Origin: Paenibacillus physcomitrellae
GTDB lineage: Bacteria; Bacillota; Bacilli; Paenibacillales; Paenibacillaceae
DNA: 64,000 nucleotides
Reading direction: 5' to 3'
Assembly: GCF_002240225.1 (NCBI RefSeq)
Contig: NZ_CP022584.1
Coordinates: 4,689,850-4,753,849 of the forward strand
Part shown: positions 1 to 8,747 of the stretch, piece after piece
How positions within the stretch are numbered: the stretch's first letter is position 1
How the letters are laid out: every line of letters starts with the position of its first letter
Made by a program: the position numbers and the translations under genes
Notes under the pieces: generated by a model
The model's database searches: none
Seen by the model: only the letters and a program-made list of their open reading frames with translations
What the model was told of the DNA's origin: nothing

Positions 1-689
1 GGCCATTGCATATTTTGGTCAACAGCGCAGGGGTCATGGCTTCGGAGGAGGCTTATGACAGCCGCGGGTATGAGCAGCAATTTGCCGTGAACCACCTGGG
101 GCACTTCCAATTGACGGCCCGGCTGTGGCCCGCGCTTAAAGCTGCCGGCGGCGCCAGAGTGGTGTCCGTATCCTCCAAAGGACACCGGCTTGGAGGCGTA
201 GATTTCGACGATTTGTTCTTTAAAAATAAACCTTACAGCAAGTGGGCGGCTTACGGGCAGGCCAAAACGGCTAACGCGTTGTTTGCGGTAGAGCTGGACC
301 GCAGGGGCCAAAAAGAAGGGGTGCGGGCATTTTCGGTGCATCCAGGCAGCATCCTTACGGATCTGGCCCGTCATCTTTCTGACGATGAGCTGATGGCGAT
401 GGGGGCAGTTAACGGGCAAGGCGAACGTGGATACGCTGCTTATGACAATGAGCGGAAAACGGTTCCCGAAGGCGCGGCGACCATCGTCTGGTGCGCAGTG
501 AGTCCGATGCTGGACGGAAAGGGCGGCGTTTATTGCGAAAACGTGGATATCGCCCGCCAGGTTGAACCCGGGAAAGAAGGCGAGCCGAATATGTCCGGCG
601 TCTGTTCCTGGGCGGTTGACCCGGAAGCCTCTGCCAAGTTATGGAACGTCAGCGAGCAGTTGACGGGCGTAAATTTTGAAACAAACTAA
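1..689 (+). CDS. Short-chain dehydrogenase/reductase, 5'-truncated by the window edge
   Basis: NAD(P)-dependent oxidoreductase of the classical SDR superfamily, closest in style to retinol dehydrogenase/WWOX-like members. The reading frame is open to the left edge (codon before the first Leu is CCA), so the N-terminal Rossmann glycine motif lies outside the window. Visible landmarks are the NSAGVM version of the NNAG motif, the VVSVSSKG strand carrying the catalytic Ser, and the YGQAK active-site motif (YxxxK). The C-terminal part (HPGSILTDL) also fits. The substrate cannot be told from sequence. A terminator follows about 25 nt after the stop, so it ends its transcription unit. Confidence 0.88.
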   Translation, partial: PLHILVNSAGVMASEEAYDSRGYEQQFAVNHLGHFQLTARLWPALKAAGGARVVSVSSKGHRLGGVDFDDLFFKNKPYSKWAAYGQAKTANALFAVELDRRGQKEGVRAFSVHPGSILTDLARHLSDDELMAMGAVNGQGERGYAAYDNERKTVPEGAATIVWCAVSPMLDGKGGVYCENVDIARQVEPGKEGEPNMSGVCSWAVDPEASAKLWNVSEQLTGVNFETN

Positions 690-711
690 CCCGGTGCAAG
701 CAGGATTACAG

Positions 712-746
712 AAAAGGCGTCTCCGTTAATCGGGGATGCTTTTTCT
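712..746 (+). terminator. Intrinsic terminator after the SDR gene
   Basis: A 9-bp stem with two G:U pairs (GCGTCTCCG against CGGGGATGC, 5-nt loop), preceded by A-run and followed by TTTTTCTT. Confidence 0.7.
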
Positions 747-864
747 TATTGATTTCCTCATAATATTAAAGGAATAGCGATAACATTTTACATAAGTCAT
801 GATTTCTCTAAATTTTGAGGCGATAAAATAGTTTGTACTCATTCGTAAACATGGAGGTAATCTG

Positions 865-1602
865 GTGAACAACTTTTTAAATATTGCCCACAGGGGAGCA
901 TCCGGCTATTGTCCGGAAAATACGATGGCAGCGTTCAAGCGTGCTATTGAGCTTGGCGCAAACGGCATCGAAACTGATGTGCAAATGACGGCTGACGGTC
1001 ATCTGGTGCTTATTCATGACGAAGGGCTGCAAAGAACCGCCGGTTCGCCGAAGCTGGTCAAAGACGTGACCTTGGAAGAGCTCCGCACTTTGGACGCAGG
1101 CTCCTGGTATGACCCATCTTTTGCCGGAGAACGGGTGCCAACGCTGCGCGAGCTGCTGGAATTGGTGCTGCCGACCTCTGTCCAGGTCAATATTGAACTG
1201 AAGAACGGGATCGTGCAATATCCGGGGCTGGAAGAAGCCGTTATCCAGGAAGTCCGCGAACTCGGATTAAGCGACCGGATCATTATTTCCAGCTTTAATC
1301 ATTATTCGCTGGTGAAATGCAAACAGCTGGCACCGGAAATCCGGACAGGCGTGTTATACATGGAAGGTTTATATGAGCCTTGGAAATATGCGGCCGGTTT
1401 GGGGGCGGATGCGCTGCATCCTCACTACTTTGCCGTGCTGCCTGAATGGGTGGCGGCTTCGGCGGAACAGAACATCGCTTACCATCCTTTTACCGTTAAT
1501 AAGGAAGAGGACATGAAGCGGCTGCTAGAAGCCGGCGTTGCGGCCATCATCACCGATTATCCCGACAAGCTCGGCAGCCTGCTGCAGGTGAAGAACAAGT
1601 AA
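865..1602 (+). CDS. Glycerophosphodiester phosphodiesterase (GDPD)
   Basis: Cytoplasmic GDPD of 245 aa (no signal peptide), expected to hydrolyse deacylated phospholipid headgroups to sn-glycerol 3-phosphate and an alcohol. The N-terminus carries the signature HRGASGYCPENT, then the metal-binding IETDVQMT (Glu, Asp) and the catalytic LIHDE His; a second Glu lies in NIELKN. The TIM-barrel length is normal for the family. The GTG start at 865 is supported by GGAGGTAA 5 nt upstream. It is a single-gene unit ended by a strong hairpin. A second GDPD (35473-36252) has the same domain layout but different neighbours. Confidence 0.95.
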   Translation: MNNFLNIAHRGASGYCPENTMAAFKRAIELGANGIETDVQMTADGHLVLIHDEGLQRTAGSPKLVKDVTLEELRTLDAGSWYDPSFAGERVPTLRELLELVLPTSVQVNIELKNGIVQYPGLEEAVIQEVRELGLSDRIIISSFNHYSLVKCKQLAPEIRTGVLYMEGLYEPWKYAAGLGADALHPHYFAVLPEWVAASAEQNIAYHPFTVNKEEDMKRLLEAGVAAIITDYPDKLGSLLQVKNK

Positions 1603-1641
1603 AGTCACGTTAGGAAAATGGTCAGGCGCACGCTTTTAAAT

Positions 1642-1688
1642 GAAAAAAATCCCTCCTTGCTGCAAGTTCAGCAAGGAGGGATTTTTTT
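1642..1688. terminator. Bidirectional terminator between convergent genes
   Basis: Long perfect stem (AAAAAATCCCTCCTTGCTG... with its complement) flanked by A-run and T-run; serves the GDPD gene on + and the glycosyltransferase gene on -. Confidence 0.92.
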
Positions 1689-1697
1689 GCTCCAGAA

Positions 1698-2852
1698 TCA
1701 GCCTGTTTTAATTTCCCGGTTTGCCCGTCTCGTTTCGATGGCTTCCTCGTAATCCCGAATCAGGCCGTCGAAGATGCTTTCCCAGGATTGGCGGAGCGCA
1801 TGGTTGCGCGCTTCACGCCCCATATCAGCAAGCAGGGAAGGCAGCGCCGCGAGCCTGCTGATCTCTTCGGCCAGCACATCGGCGCGGCGCGGCTCCACGA
1901 GGCTGCCGGTAACGCCCGGCATAACGAGATCCTTGACCCCGCCTGCATTCACGCCAATAACGGGCAGTCCGGAAGCCATTGCTTCCAGGACGACGTTCCC
2001 GAACGTTTCCGTGCTGGACGGAAACACAAACAGGTCGGCGGAGGCGTACAGCTCCGCCAGCTCTTCGCCGTGTTTGTACCCGGTGAAGGTGACGTTGTCC
2101 GGGACCTGGCTTCTCAGTTCGGGCAGCATCGGTCCGTCGCCGACCACCAGCAGGTGCACCTGCGAGCGGACGTTGTCCGGCAGCTGCTGCATGGCCTGGG
2201 CCAACGTGGTGATATCCTTCTCCGGCGCAATCCGGCCGACGAACAGGAGCAGCAGCGGGGCGGTGATCCCGTAGCGTTCCTTGACGTTGTCAATGCTGCG
2301 TGCATCCGGAGTGTAGAACGTACAGTCTACGCCGCGGGACCAAAGACGAAGCCGCTGAAATCCCTGCATGCGAAGCGTATTTATCGTTTCCTGGGAGGGG
2401 GCAAAGGTGGTGTCGCAGGTCTGGTGAAACCATCTCATATATCTCCAGTACAGGGGAACGATTTTCTGCAGGCGGTAATATTCGAGATACCGGTCAAAGT
2501 GAGTATGGTAGGAGATGACATGAGGCAGGTTATGGCTGTGGGCATAACGAAGCCCGCATAACCCGAGATTAAACGGAGTCGCCATATGAAGCAGATCCGG
2601 CTGGAAATCGCCAAGCTGCTTGCGGATGGCTGGCAGATTCGGCAGTGCCAGACGGCATTCCGGATAGAGCAGGAAGGGAATGCTTGCAATCGGGCGGATC
2701 GAGCCGGCATACTGTTCCTCCGGAGCCGATTTCGGGGTGAACAAGAGATGTTCGATGCCTCTGCGTTCCAAATGTTTGGTCAGCCGGTTGAGCGTCAAAG
2801 CAACACCGTTCGTCTGCGGGAAAAAGGTGTCCGTAAACAAGGCTAATCGCAT
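1698..2852 (-). CDS. Glycosyltransferase family 4 (GT-B fold)
   Basis: Retaining GT4 glycosyltransferase of 384 aa, similar in layout to bacterial glycolipid mannosyl/glucosyltransferases (PimB/MgtA-like). The N-terminal acceptor domain begins MRLALFTDTFFPQTNGVA with the glycine loop typical of the group; the C-terminal donor domain has LLFVGRIAPEKD and the E-x7-E motif STETFGNVVLEAMASGLPVI. The start at 2852 is chosen because AGGAGG lies about 5-9 nt upstream and the family begins at MRLALF; the longer frame to 2915 adds 21 unlikely residues. Donor and acceptor sugars are unknown. Transcribed alone, divergent from the fructose operon. The acceptor is inferred to be a membrane lipid. Confidence 0.9.
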   Translation of the reverse strand: MRLALFTDTFFPQTNGVALTLNRLTKHLERRGIEHLLFTPKSAPEEQYAGSIRPIASIPFLLYPECRLALPNLPAIRKQLGDFQPDLLHMATPFNLGLCGLRYAHSHNLPHVISYHTHFDRYLEYYRLQKIVPLYWRYMRWFHQTCDTTFAPSQETINTLRMQGFQRLRLWSRGVDCTFYTPDARSIDNVKERYGITAPLLLLFVGRIAPEKDITTLAQAMQQLPDNVRSQVHLLVVGDGPMLPELRSQVPDNVTFTGYKHGEELAELYASADLFVFPSSTETFGNVVLEAMASGLPVIGVNAGGVKDLVMPGVTGSLVEPRRADVLAEEISRLAALPSLLADMGREARNHALRQSWESIFDGLIRDYEEAIETRRANREIKTG

Positions 2853-3020
2853 GGATGACCTCCTCACTACTCGTATTCCCCTTATCTTAATCCTCAAATA
2901 TTCAGCACAGATCAAATGGATGTTAAGGCAATAAAAATCCTTTTAAATTCATGGAAAAGGAATACTTCGTCTACTTTCAGCATATGCGCCGGATCTCCTG
3001 GTTAGAGCAGCTGAAAGTTT
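2853..3020. other. Divergent intergenic region of the glycosyltransferase and fru genes
   Basis: About 170 bp, AT-rich, without ORF support. It holds the RBS of the glycosyltransferase gene on the minus strand; no other structure is seen outside the 10-bp repeat array. Confidence 0.6.
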
Positions 3021-3060
3021 TTGAATTATTTTGAATGAATGTGATTGATTTTGAATGATT
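3021..3060 (+). promoter_or_regulatory. Four tandem 10-bp repeats, probable operator of the fru operon
   Basis: Four consecutive 10-mers, TTGAATTATT, TTGAATGAAT, GTGATTGATT and TTGAATGATT, stand head to tail 35 bp before the regulator start. A 10-bp period puts all copies on one face of the helix, as for a multimeric DeoR-type repressor. The operator role is inferred. Confidence 0.5.
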
Positions 3061-3094
3061 TTATGTTATGATAAAAGCAGTTGGAGGTATGAAT

Positions 3095-3841
3095 ATGCTG
3101 ACAGAAGAACGTTATAACTTAATTCTACAACGCTTACATGAGCAGGGGATCGTAAAGCTGCAGGAGCTGGTAGATTTGATAGGTGCTTCGGAATCCACTA
3201 TCCGCCGGGATTTAGTCGATTTGGAAAGCAGGCGGCTGCTCAAGCGGGTTCATGGGGGAGCCAGCTTGCCTGGAGAGAAAGGGAAAGAACCGGGCATTGA
3301 AGAGAAAACGTTCAAAAACGTTCAAGAAAAGGCCTCCATCGCCCGAATGGCAGCCAAGCTGCTGCAGGACGGGGAATGTATCTATCTGGATGCGGGAACG
3401 ACAACTCTGGCGATGATTCCTTTCATTGAAGCCCAAGACATCACGGTTGTGACGAACGGCTTGTCCCATGTGGAAGCCTTGGTGAGCAAACAGATTCGCA
3501 GCTATTTGTTAGGCGGAATGATGAAAACGCATACGAAAGCGGTAATAGGCAGCATTGCGCTCCAGAATATCGAAAATTTCCGGTTTGATAAATGTTTTCT
3601 CGGCACAAACGGGGTGGATCCCGCATTGGGATATACGACTCCAGATCCTGAAGAAGCATTGATCAAACGCAGGGCCCATGAATTGTCCGGCCAAACTTAT
3701 GTGCTGGCGGATGCCAGCAAATTTGGCGAAATCACTTTCGCCAAGCTGTTTGACCTGGAGGAAGCGGAGCTGATTACCGATAGGGTGCCGGAACGCTGGA
3801 GAACCTCCATCGCACAGAAAACCAACATAATTGAGGGATAA
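3095..3841 (+). CDS. fruR: DeoR-family regulator of the fructose operon
   Basis: 248-aa DeoR/GlpR-type repressor. Residues 1-55 form the winged helix-turn-helix (MLTEERYNLILQRL...GASESTIRRDLVDLESR); the rest is the sugar-phosphate sensor domain of the DeoR C-terminal type, with the typical DAGTTTLAM and LGGMMK segments and the F-LG-NG-D stretch. By analogy with FruR it should sense fructose 1-phosphate and control its own operon. Start 3095 is chosen because GGAGG ends 7 nt upstream; the ATG at 3089 is too close to it and the one at 3068 has none. The stop is 2 nt before fruK, so the two are translationally linked. Confidence 0.93.
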   Translation: MLTEERYNLILQRLHEQGIVKLQELVDLIGASESTIRRDLVDLESRRLLKRVHGGASLPGEKGKEPGIEEKTFKNVQEKASIARMAAKLLQDGECIYLDAGTTTLAMIPFIEAQDITVVTNGLSHVEALVSKQIRSYLLGGMMKTHTKAVIGSIALQNIENFRFDKCFLGTNGVDPALGYTTPDPEEALIKRRAHELSGQTYVLADASKFGEITFAKLFDLEEAELITDRVPERWRTSIAQKTNIIEG

Positions 3842-3843
3842 CC

Positions 3844-4758
3844 ATGATATATACGGTAACGCTGAATCCTTCCATCGATTTTATCGTGGAAGTGGAAGAC
3901 TTCAAGCTGAGTGGCTTGAACAGGATGACAAGGGATTTGAAGCTGCCTGGAGGCAAAGGCATCAATGTCTCGCGGGTGCTGAACCGGCTCGGTACGGAGA
4001 ATACCGCGGTTGGTTTTATCGGCGGTTTTACAGGCCGTTACGTAGAAGATTGCCTGAAAGCCGAATCTATACGGACCGGTTTTGTCCAGGTCCAGGAGGA
4101 TACCCGGATCAACATCAAGCTGAAGCATGGGGAAGAGACGGAGATCAACGGGCTCGGACCCGCCATCCGTGAAGAGGAGGCCTTGCAGCTGCTGCGGCAG
4201 CTGGATGCTCTGAACGAAGGCGACGTATTGGTGCTTTCGGGGAGTGTACCTCCCTCACTGGGAGAAGATTTTTACGACCGATTGATCGGGGCATGCCAGC
4301 GGAAGGGCGCGGAATTCGTTATTGATACCACGGGCGAAGCATTAAGGAACGCCTTGAAGCACAAGCCGCTTCTGATCAAACCCAATCACCACGAATTGGC
4401 TGAGCTGTTTGGCGTCACGCTGGAGGACAAATCCGAAGTTGCCGCTTACGGCCGCAAGCTGCTTGAGCTGGGAGCGCGGCACGTTCTCGTTTCCATGGCA
4501 GGAGACGGCGCTTTGCTGCTTACAGACACAGAGACTTACGAAGCCAATGTGCCGGCCGGCCGGGTACGAAATTCCGTTGGTGCAGGGGATTCCATGATCG
4601 CCGGGTTTATAAGTGCATGGACCGAAGGCAAAGGTTTGCTGGAAGCTTTCCGGACAGGGGTGGCTGCCGGCAGCGCAACCGCCTTTTCCGATGATCTGGC
4701 TACCGGGGATTATATCCGCGAATTACGTTCGCAGGTCAAAATTACGAAGTGGAATTAA
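3844..4758 (+). CDS. fruK: 1-phosphofructokinase
   Basis: 304-aa PfkB-family kinase that phosphorylates fructose 1-phosphate to fructose 1,6-bisphosphate in the cytoplasm. Signatures: MIYTVTLNPSIDF at the N-terminus, GGKGINVSRVLNRLG (substrate-binding), and the C-terminal anion-hole/catalytic GAGDSMIAGF with catalytic Asp. LNPSID and KPN are typical of FruK/LacC rather than ribokinase. It sits between the regulator and the IIABC permease, which confirms the fructose pathway. RBS GAGGG is just before the ATG. Confidence 0.96.
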   Translation: MIYTVTLNPSIDFIVEVEDFKLSGLNRMTRDLKLPGGKGINVSRVLNRLGTENTAVGFIGGFTGRYVEDCLKAESIRTGFVQVQEDTRINIKLKHGEETEINGLGPAIREEEALQLLRQLDALNEGDVLVLSGSVPPSLGEDFYDRLIGACQRKGAEFVIDTTGEALRNALKHKPLLIKPNHHELAELFGVTLEDKSEVAAYGRKLLELGARHVLVSMAGDGALLLTDTETYEANVPAGRVRNSVGAGDSMIAGFISAWTEGKGLLEAFRTGVAAGSATAFSDDLATGDYIRELRSQVKITKWN

Positions 4759-4798
4759 CGGGTGCAGGGAAACCAAAATCAGCTAGGGGGAACAAGTC

Positions 4799-6784
4799 AT
4801 GAAAATCACGGACCTGATGATTAAAGAAACGATGATTATGAATCTGAAGGCAGTTACGAAAGAAGCGGCCATCGACGAGCTGATCAGCAGTCTGGCCGCG
4901 CACGGACGGATCAACGATCCGGTTTTGTTCAAGGAAATGATTTTGAAACGGGAAGCGGAGGCCAGCACCGGTATTGGCGGAGGCATTGCAATGCCTCATG
5001 CCAAAACGAAGGCGGTTAACGAAGCGACGGTTGTTTTTGCCAAAAGCGAAAATGGAGTTGATTACGATACGCTGGACGGAGAGCCTGCAACGCTCTTCTT
5101 TATGATTGCCGTGCCGGAAGGCGCAGGAAACGTACATTTGCAGACGTTGGCTTCGCTTTCCAAGCTGCTGATTGACAGCGGTTTCATTGAACAGCTGCAG
5201 GCCGCTTCCACACCGGACGAAGTAGCGGCTTTGTTTAACGGGAAACAGCAGGAAGAAGCCGAATCTCAAAACAATGCTCAAAACGATGCTCCAAAATCCG
5301 GGCAGTCTGGAGCGAATGCCGGCGGCGTGTCATCCAAAGCCAAAACCGGGCAAAGCGCTGCCCTGTCTGACGAATCCGATGATTTTGTGGTTGCCGTGAC
5401 GGCTTGTCCAACGGGCATTGCCCATACCTACATGGCTGAAGATGCTTTGAAGAAAAAAGCGGCCGAGCTCGGCGTTCAGATCCGCGTGGAAACCAACGGC
5501 TCGGAAGGCGCCAAAAACGTGCTGACCGCCGAGGAAATCCGCAGGGCTAAAGGCGTTATTATCGCCGCTGATAAACAGGTCGAAATGAGCCGCTTTGACG
5601 GCAAGCCGCTGCTGCAGAGACCGGTAAGCGATGGAATCCGCAAACCGCAGGAGCTCATTGAACGAGCGGTGCGGGGGGATGCGCCGGTTTATCGCAGCAC
5701 CGGAGCCAAAGCCGGGCAAGACACTAATTCCGGCCAAGGCAAAACGAGTGTCGGCAGCAAAATTTACAAGGATTTGATGAACGGGATTTCCCACATGCTG
5801 CCGTTTGTAGTCGGAGGCGGTATTCTGATCGCGATTTCCTTCCTGTTTGAACAGGTAGGAGGGGCGGACAATCCGATTTACAAACTGCTGATGACGATCG
5901 GTGGAGACGGGGCGTTCCACTTCCTGATTCCGATCCTGGCCGGCTTTATCGCGATGAGCATCGGCGACCGTCCGGCTCTGATGCCCGGCATGGTCGGCGG
6001 CCTGATGGCGGTCAACTCGAATTCCGGTTTCCTTGGCGGCCTGGCGGCAGGTTTCCTCGCCGGTTACATCGTCATCGGACTACGCAAAGTATTTGCCGGA
6101 TTGCCGAAAACGCTGGACGGCCTGAAACCGATCCTCCTGTATCCGGTCGTTGGTCTGCTGATTACCGGCGTAATCATGTATTACATCTTTGACCCTGTCT
6201 TCAGCACCATCAACGATTGGGTGGTATCCGGTCTGAATAACCTGGGCACCGGCAATGCCGTCTTGCTTGGCCTCGTTCTGGGCGGCATGATGTCCATCGA
6301 TATGGGCGGTCCTTTCAATAAAGCTGCTTATACGTTTGCCATCGGCGTGTTTACTTCAAGCGGCAATACCAACGGTACGATGATGGCAGCCGTTATGGCA
6401 GGCGGCATGGTTCCTCCTCTCGCCATTGCGCTTGCAACGACATTGTTCAAACGCAAATTTACGGAAGACGAGCGAAAATCCGGCATTACCAACTACGTGC
6501 TCGGCTTGTCCTTCATTACGGAAGGCGCTATCCCGTTTGCGGCGGCCGATCCGCTGCGTGTGCTTACTTCCTGCATTCTGGGTTCTGCGGTAGCCGGTGG
6601 CCTGACTCAGCTTTGGCACATCAACATCCCGGCTCCGCACGGCGGCATTTTTGTAGCAGCTTTGGCTAACCATGCCTTGTTGTTCCTGTTGGCGGTTGCC
6701 ATTGGTGCGGTAATCTCCGGCCTGATCCTGGGCATTTGGAAGAAAGCATTGGGGCCCGGACAACAGCAGGCCTTACGGAAATAA
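4799..6784 (+). CDS. fruA: PTS fructose transporter subunit IIABC
   Basis: 661-aa fusion that imports fructose and phosphorylates it to fructose 1-phosphate. Domains in order: EIIA of the fructose/mannitol type (about 1-148, phospho-His67 in GGIAMPHAK), a Gln/Asn/Ser-rich linker (about 150-192), EIIB-fru (about 195-290, phospho-Cys203 in VTACPTGIAHTYMA), a second short linker, and the EIIC membrane domain (about 325-655, many hydrophobic segments including MSIDMGGPFNKAAY). A strong AGGGGG RBS precedes the ATG. No obvious terminator of its own follows; the terminal hairpin of the inserted IS200-type element 50 nt downstream could serve. Confidence 0.97.
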   Translation: MKITDLMIKETMIMNLKAVTKEAAIDELISSLAAHGRINDPVLFKEMILKREAEASTGIGGGIAMPHAKTKAVNEATVVFAKSENGVDYDTLDGEPATLFFMIAVPEGAGNVHLQTLASLSKLLIDSGFIEQLQAASTPDEVAALFNGKQQEEAESQNNAQNDAPKSGQSGANAGGVSSKAKTGQSAALSDESDDFVVAVTACPTGIAHTYMAEDALKKKAAELGVQIRVETNGSEGAKNVLTAEEIRRAKGVIIAADKQVEMSRFDGKPLLQRPVSDGIRKPQELIERAVRGDAPVYRSTGAKAGQDTNSGQGKTSVGSKIYKDLMNGISHMLPFVVGGGILIAISFLFEQVGGADNPIYKLLMTIGGDGAFHFLIPILAGFIAMSIGDRPALMPGMVGGLMAVNSNSGFLGGLAAGFLAGYIVIGLRKVFAGLPKTLDGLKPILLYPVVGLLITGVIMYYIFDPVFSTINDWVVSGLNNLGTGNAVLLGLVLGGMMSIDMGGPFNKAAYTFAIGVFTSSGNTNGTMMAAVMAGGMVPPLAIALATTLFKRKFTEDERKSGITNYVLGLSFITEGAIPFAAADPLRVLTSCILGSAVAGGLTQLWHINIPAPHGGIFVAALANHALLFLLAVAIGAVISGLILGIWKKALGPGQQQALRK

Positions 6785-6965
6785 ACGGCGGATGTTGTAG
6801 GGATTAGAGAGCATTTGGGAAAAAATCAGAACCACCCGTCCAACGGGTGGTTTGCACTAGGGGTATAACCCCCTGTTGCCAAACTGCGCCTAAAGACGCT
6901 AGCCTGACCACAAAGCGTTCAGGCTCAGTGTTATTTGTCTCTTTCACTTACCAGTTAAACTGGTT

Positions 6966-7439
6966 TCACTTTTTCTTGCTCTTGTTGCTGCTGAATGGAT
7001 CTTCATACTCTTTTACACTCAGCTTATCTACTGCCTGGTCATGTGCCTCTTGCTCTCGAATGTATTTGGCGACGGTGGCTTCATTTAACCCTACTGTACT
7101 TACGTAGTAGCCTTCCGCCCAGAATTTCCGATTCCCATACTTATACTTCAAATTGGCATGCTTTTCGAAGATCATGAGTGCGCTTTTCCCTTTTAGATAG
7201 CCCATAAAGGAAGATACAGATATTTTCGGTGGGATCGCTACCAGCATGTGGACATGATCCGGCATCATATGGCCTTCTAAGATCTCGACTCCTTTGTATT
7301 TACATAGACGCTTCATAATTTCAATTAGATCTCGTCTCACTTGATTGTAGATCTCTTTACGTCTATACTTCGGGGTGAACACAATGTGATACTTACACAT
7401 CCACTTTGTGTGCGCTAAACTAAAATTTTTATTTGCCAT
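6966..7439 (-). CDS. tnpA: IS200/IS605-family transposase TnpA
   Basis: 157-aa HUH (Y1) single-strand transposase, complete. The nickase motif is DHVHMLV, and the catalytic Tyr sits in the stretch EGYYVSTVGLNE near residue 120; KYHIVFTPKYRR at the N-terminus is diagnostic. The ATG at 7439 (MANKNFSL) has AAAGGA about 10 nt upstream; the longer frame to 7472 runs through the regulatory stem. Translation is probably repressed by the stem at 7441-7496. No frameshift, so the element may still be active. Confidence 0.95.
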   Translation of the reverse strand: MANKNFSLAHTKWMCKYHIVFTPKYRRKEIYNQVRRDLIEIMKRLCKYKGVEILEGHMMPDHVHMLVAIPPKISVSSFMGYLKGKSALMIFEKHANLKYKYGNRKFWAEGYYVSTVGLNEATVAKYIREQEAHDQAVDKLSVKEYEDPFSSNKSKKK

Positions 7440-7440
7440 A

Positions 7441-7496
7441 TAAGACCATCCTTTCGAATTGAGCCTGAACATCTCAATTTTATCCGGATGGTCTTA
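7441..7496 (-). promoter_or_regulatory. RBS-sequestering stem-loop in the tnpA leader
   Basis: The 11-mers TAAGACCATCC (7441-7451) and GGATGGTCTTA (7486-7496) are perfect inverted repeats; in the mRNA one arm contains the tnpA ribosome binding region. An inner stem (AATTGAG/CTCAATT) presents the loop. This is the arrangement known to repress IS200 TnpA translation. Confidence 0.65.
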
Positions 7497-7587
7497 TTGG
7501 TGTAACCCTAGATCCCTCCACCCGCATAGCGGGTGGTTTTATATTTCGCACGTTTCACGCGCTCAACAGGCTAAAGCCTATAACAAT

Positions 7588-7616
7588 AAACCGGCAGCCT
7601 TTGGCTGCCGGTTTTC
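7588..7616. terminator. Terminator downstream of the phospholipase gene
   Basis: AAACCGGCAGCC and GGCTGCCGGTTTT form a long GC-rich stem with T-runs on both strands. Confidence 0.85.
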
Positions 7617-7655
7617 TTATGCTCGTGCCCGGCCAGAACTTCCAAACGGCCGGGT

Positions 7656-8615
7656 TTACCAAATAGGCTCCGCATAGAGGTTGACCAGATTGCTGCCGCA
7701 GTTTTTGCCGGTATCGTAGGAACGGTTGCCCAGCACAAGCGACAGATTGCCGAGATGGCGGGAGGCTTCTGAAGCGGTAGGGGCCGAGATGAAGTCAGCC
7801 AGAGTATGAAACACCAGCCGTCCTTCCTCAAGCGCCTGATCCCAAAGATCCCAGACGCTGTCACTGCGGACTTCGGAATAAAGCGCGGAGTGGTGCCAGG
7901 AAGTATGTTTAAGGTTCAAATAATCATGTTCTTCTTCCTCCGCACTAAGCGGCTGGTAGAACAGCTTATGAATCGGCCCCCGAATGATGGCTTTCTTCCA
8001 GCCAGCCGGGTCGTAAAGGCATTTATGGGCAAGTAACATATCTTTGTAGGCGCCCTGCCAGTTCTCCGCGTCAATGGACATTTCCGGAAACCATGACATA
8101 GCGGTCTGATGCAAAATATCATGAATATGGGCTGGAAGCCGCGGCCCGACATCAATTTCCTTTGAGGTATCCGTCTGCCAGGTGTTGATGCCTTTGAATT
8201 CTTTCATAAACACCGTGTCCAAAGCCACTTCGAATCGTTGATGATGCCGCTGCTTGTAGCCGGCTCTCCAGTTGATATAAGGATGCATATTCCGATCCAG
8301 AAGATGATGGGTCAGGAATCCGAGAAAATAAATTTGCGCCGATCCTCTTAAGTAAACCGGAAGAGAACGCGTACGCTGCCAGAATTCGATCAGAACTGGG
8401 CCGCAGCTCTGACGGTGAATGAGATCGCCAAGCCGGGCTGCGCTGCTTTTTCTATACCAAGGGAGAAATCGGTGATACAGCAGGAAGTCGGGGCCCTGGC
8501 AGCCTAGCTGGTATAAAACTCTGTTCTCTTCCAGCCCGTGGAGAAAGGAAAGCTGACCCCGGAATTCCTCTGCAAGCCTTCTTCCATATTCAATGTGCAT
8601 CCAAATTGTCGGCAT
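7656..8615 (-). CDS. Zinc-dependent phospholipase C-like protein
   Basis: 319-aa protein of the Zn-dependent phospholipase C / S1-P1 nuclease fold. It starts MPTIWMHIEYG, the usual beginning of the cytosolic PLC-like group in Firmicutes, with Trp and His near the N-terminus acting as metal ligands; further candidate ligands are the Asp in GPDFLLY and the His residues in FLTHHLLDRNMHPY. There is no signal peptide, unlike secreted PlcB-type enzymes, so the substrate is probably intracellular or the activity has been lost; this is open. GGAGGAGAG precedes the start at 8615. It is a single-gene unit. Confidence 0.8.
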   Translation of the reverse strand: MPTIWMHIEYGRRLAEEFRGQLSFLHGLEENRVLYQLGCQGPDFLLYHRFLPWYRKSSAARLGDLIHRQSCGPVLIEFWQRTRSLPVYLRGSAQIYFLGFLTHHLLDRNMHPYINWRAGYKQRHHQRFEVALDTVFMKEFKGINTWQTDTSKEIDVGPRLPAHIHDILHQTAMSWFPEMSIDAENWQGAYKDMLLAHKCLYDPAGWKKAIIRGPIHKLFYQPLSAEEEEHDYLNLKHTSWHHSALYSEVRSDSVWDLWDQALEEGRLVFHTLADFISAPTASEASRHLGNLSLVLGNRSYDTGKNCGSNLVNLYAEPIW

Positions 8616-8747
8616 AGAATCTCTCCTCCGGCTCTAGGTTACTCTCAGCTTAACTCCCGCATGTTAAAAGAACGTGAAGCGAGTTCGGCTTTCTTGTTAA
8701 AGAAGACCTACTTGTCCATTTAGGAGTAAATGTATTTTTCTGGGTAT

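Larger units (their letters stand above)
6832..7536 (-). mobile_element. IS200-type insertion sequence (IS200/IS605 family)
   Basis: About 0.7 kb element with a single HUH transposase gene and no tnpB. Each end carries a 19-nt hairpin: CCACCCGT/ACGGGTGG at 6832-6850 and CCACCCGC/GCGGGTGG at 7518-7536, the subterminal structures recognised by TnpA in this family. There are no inverted terminal repeats or target duplication, as expected for single-strand transposition. Exact ends are not certain; the cleavage sites should lie slightly outside the hairpins. It lies between the fru operon and the phospholipase gene and breaks neither. Confidence 0.85.

Noticed and set aside
6847-7107. 86-aa frame on the plus strand in the IS
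   Set aside because: Antisense shadow of tnpA, without RBS.
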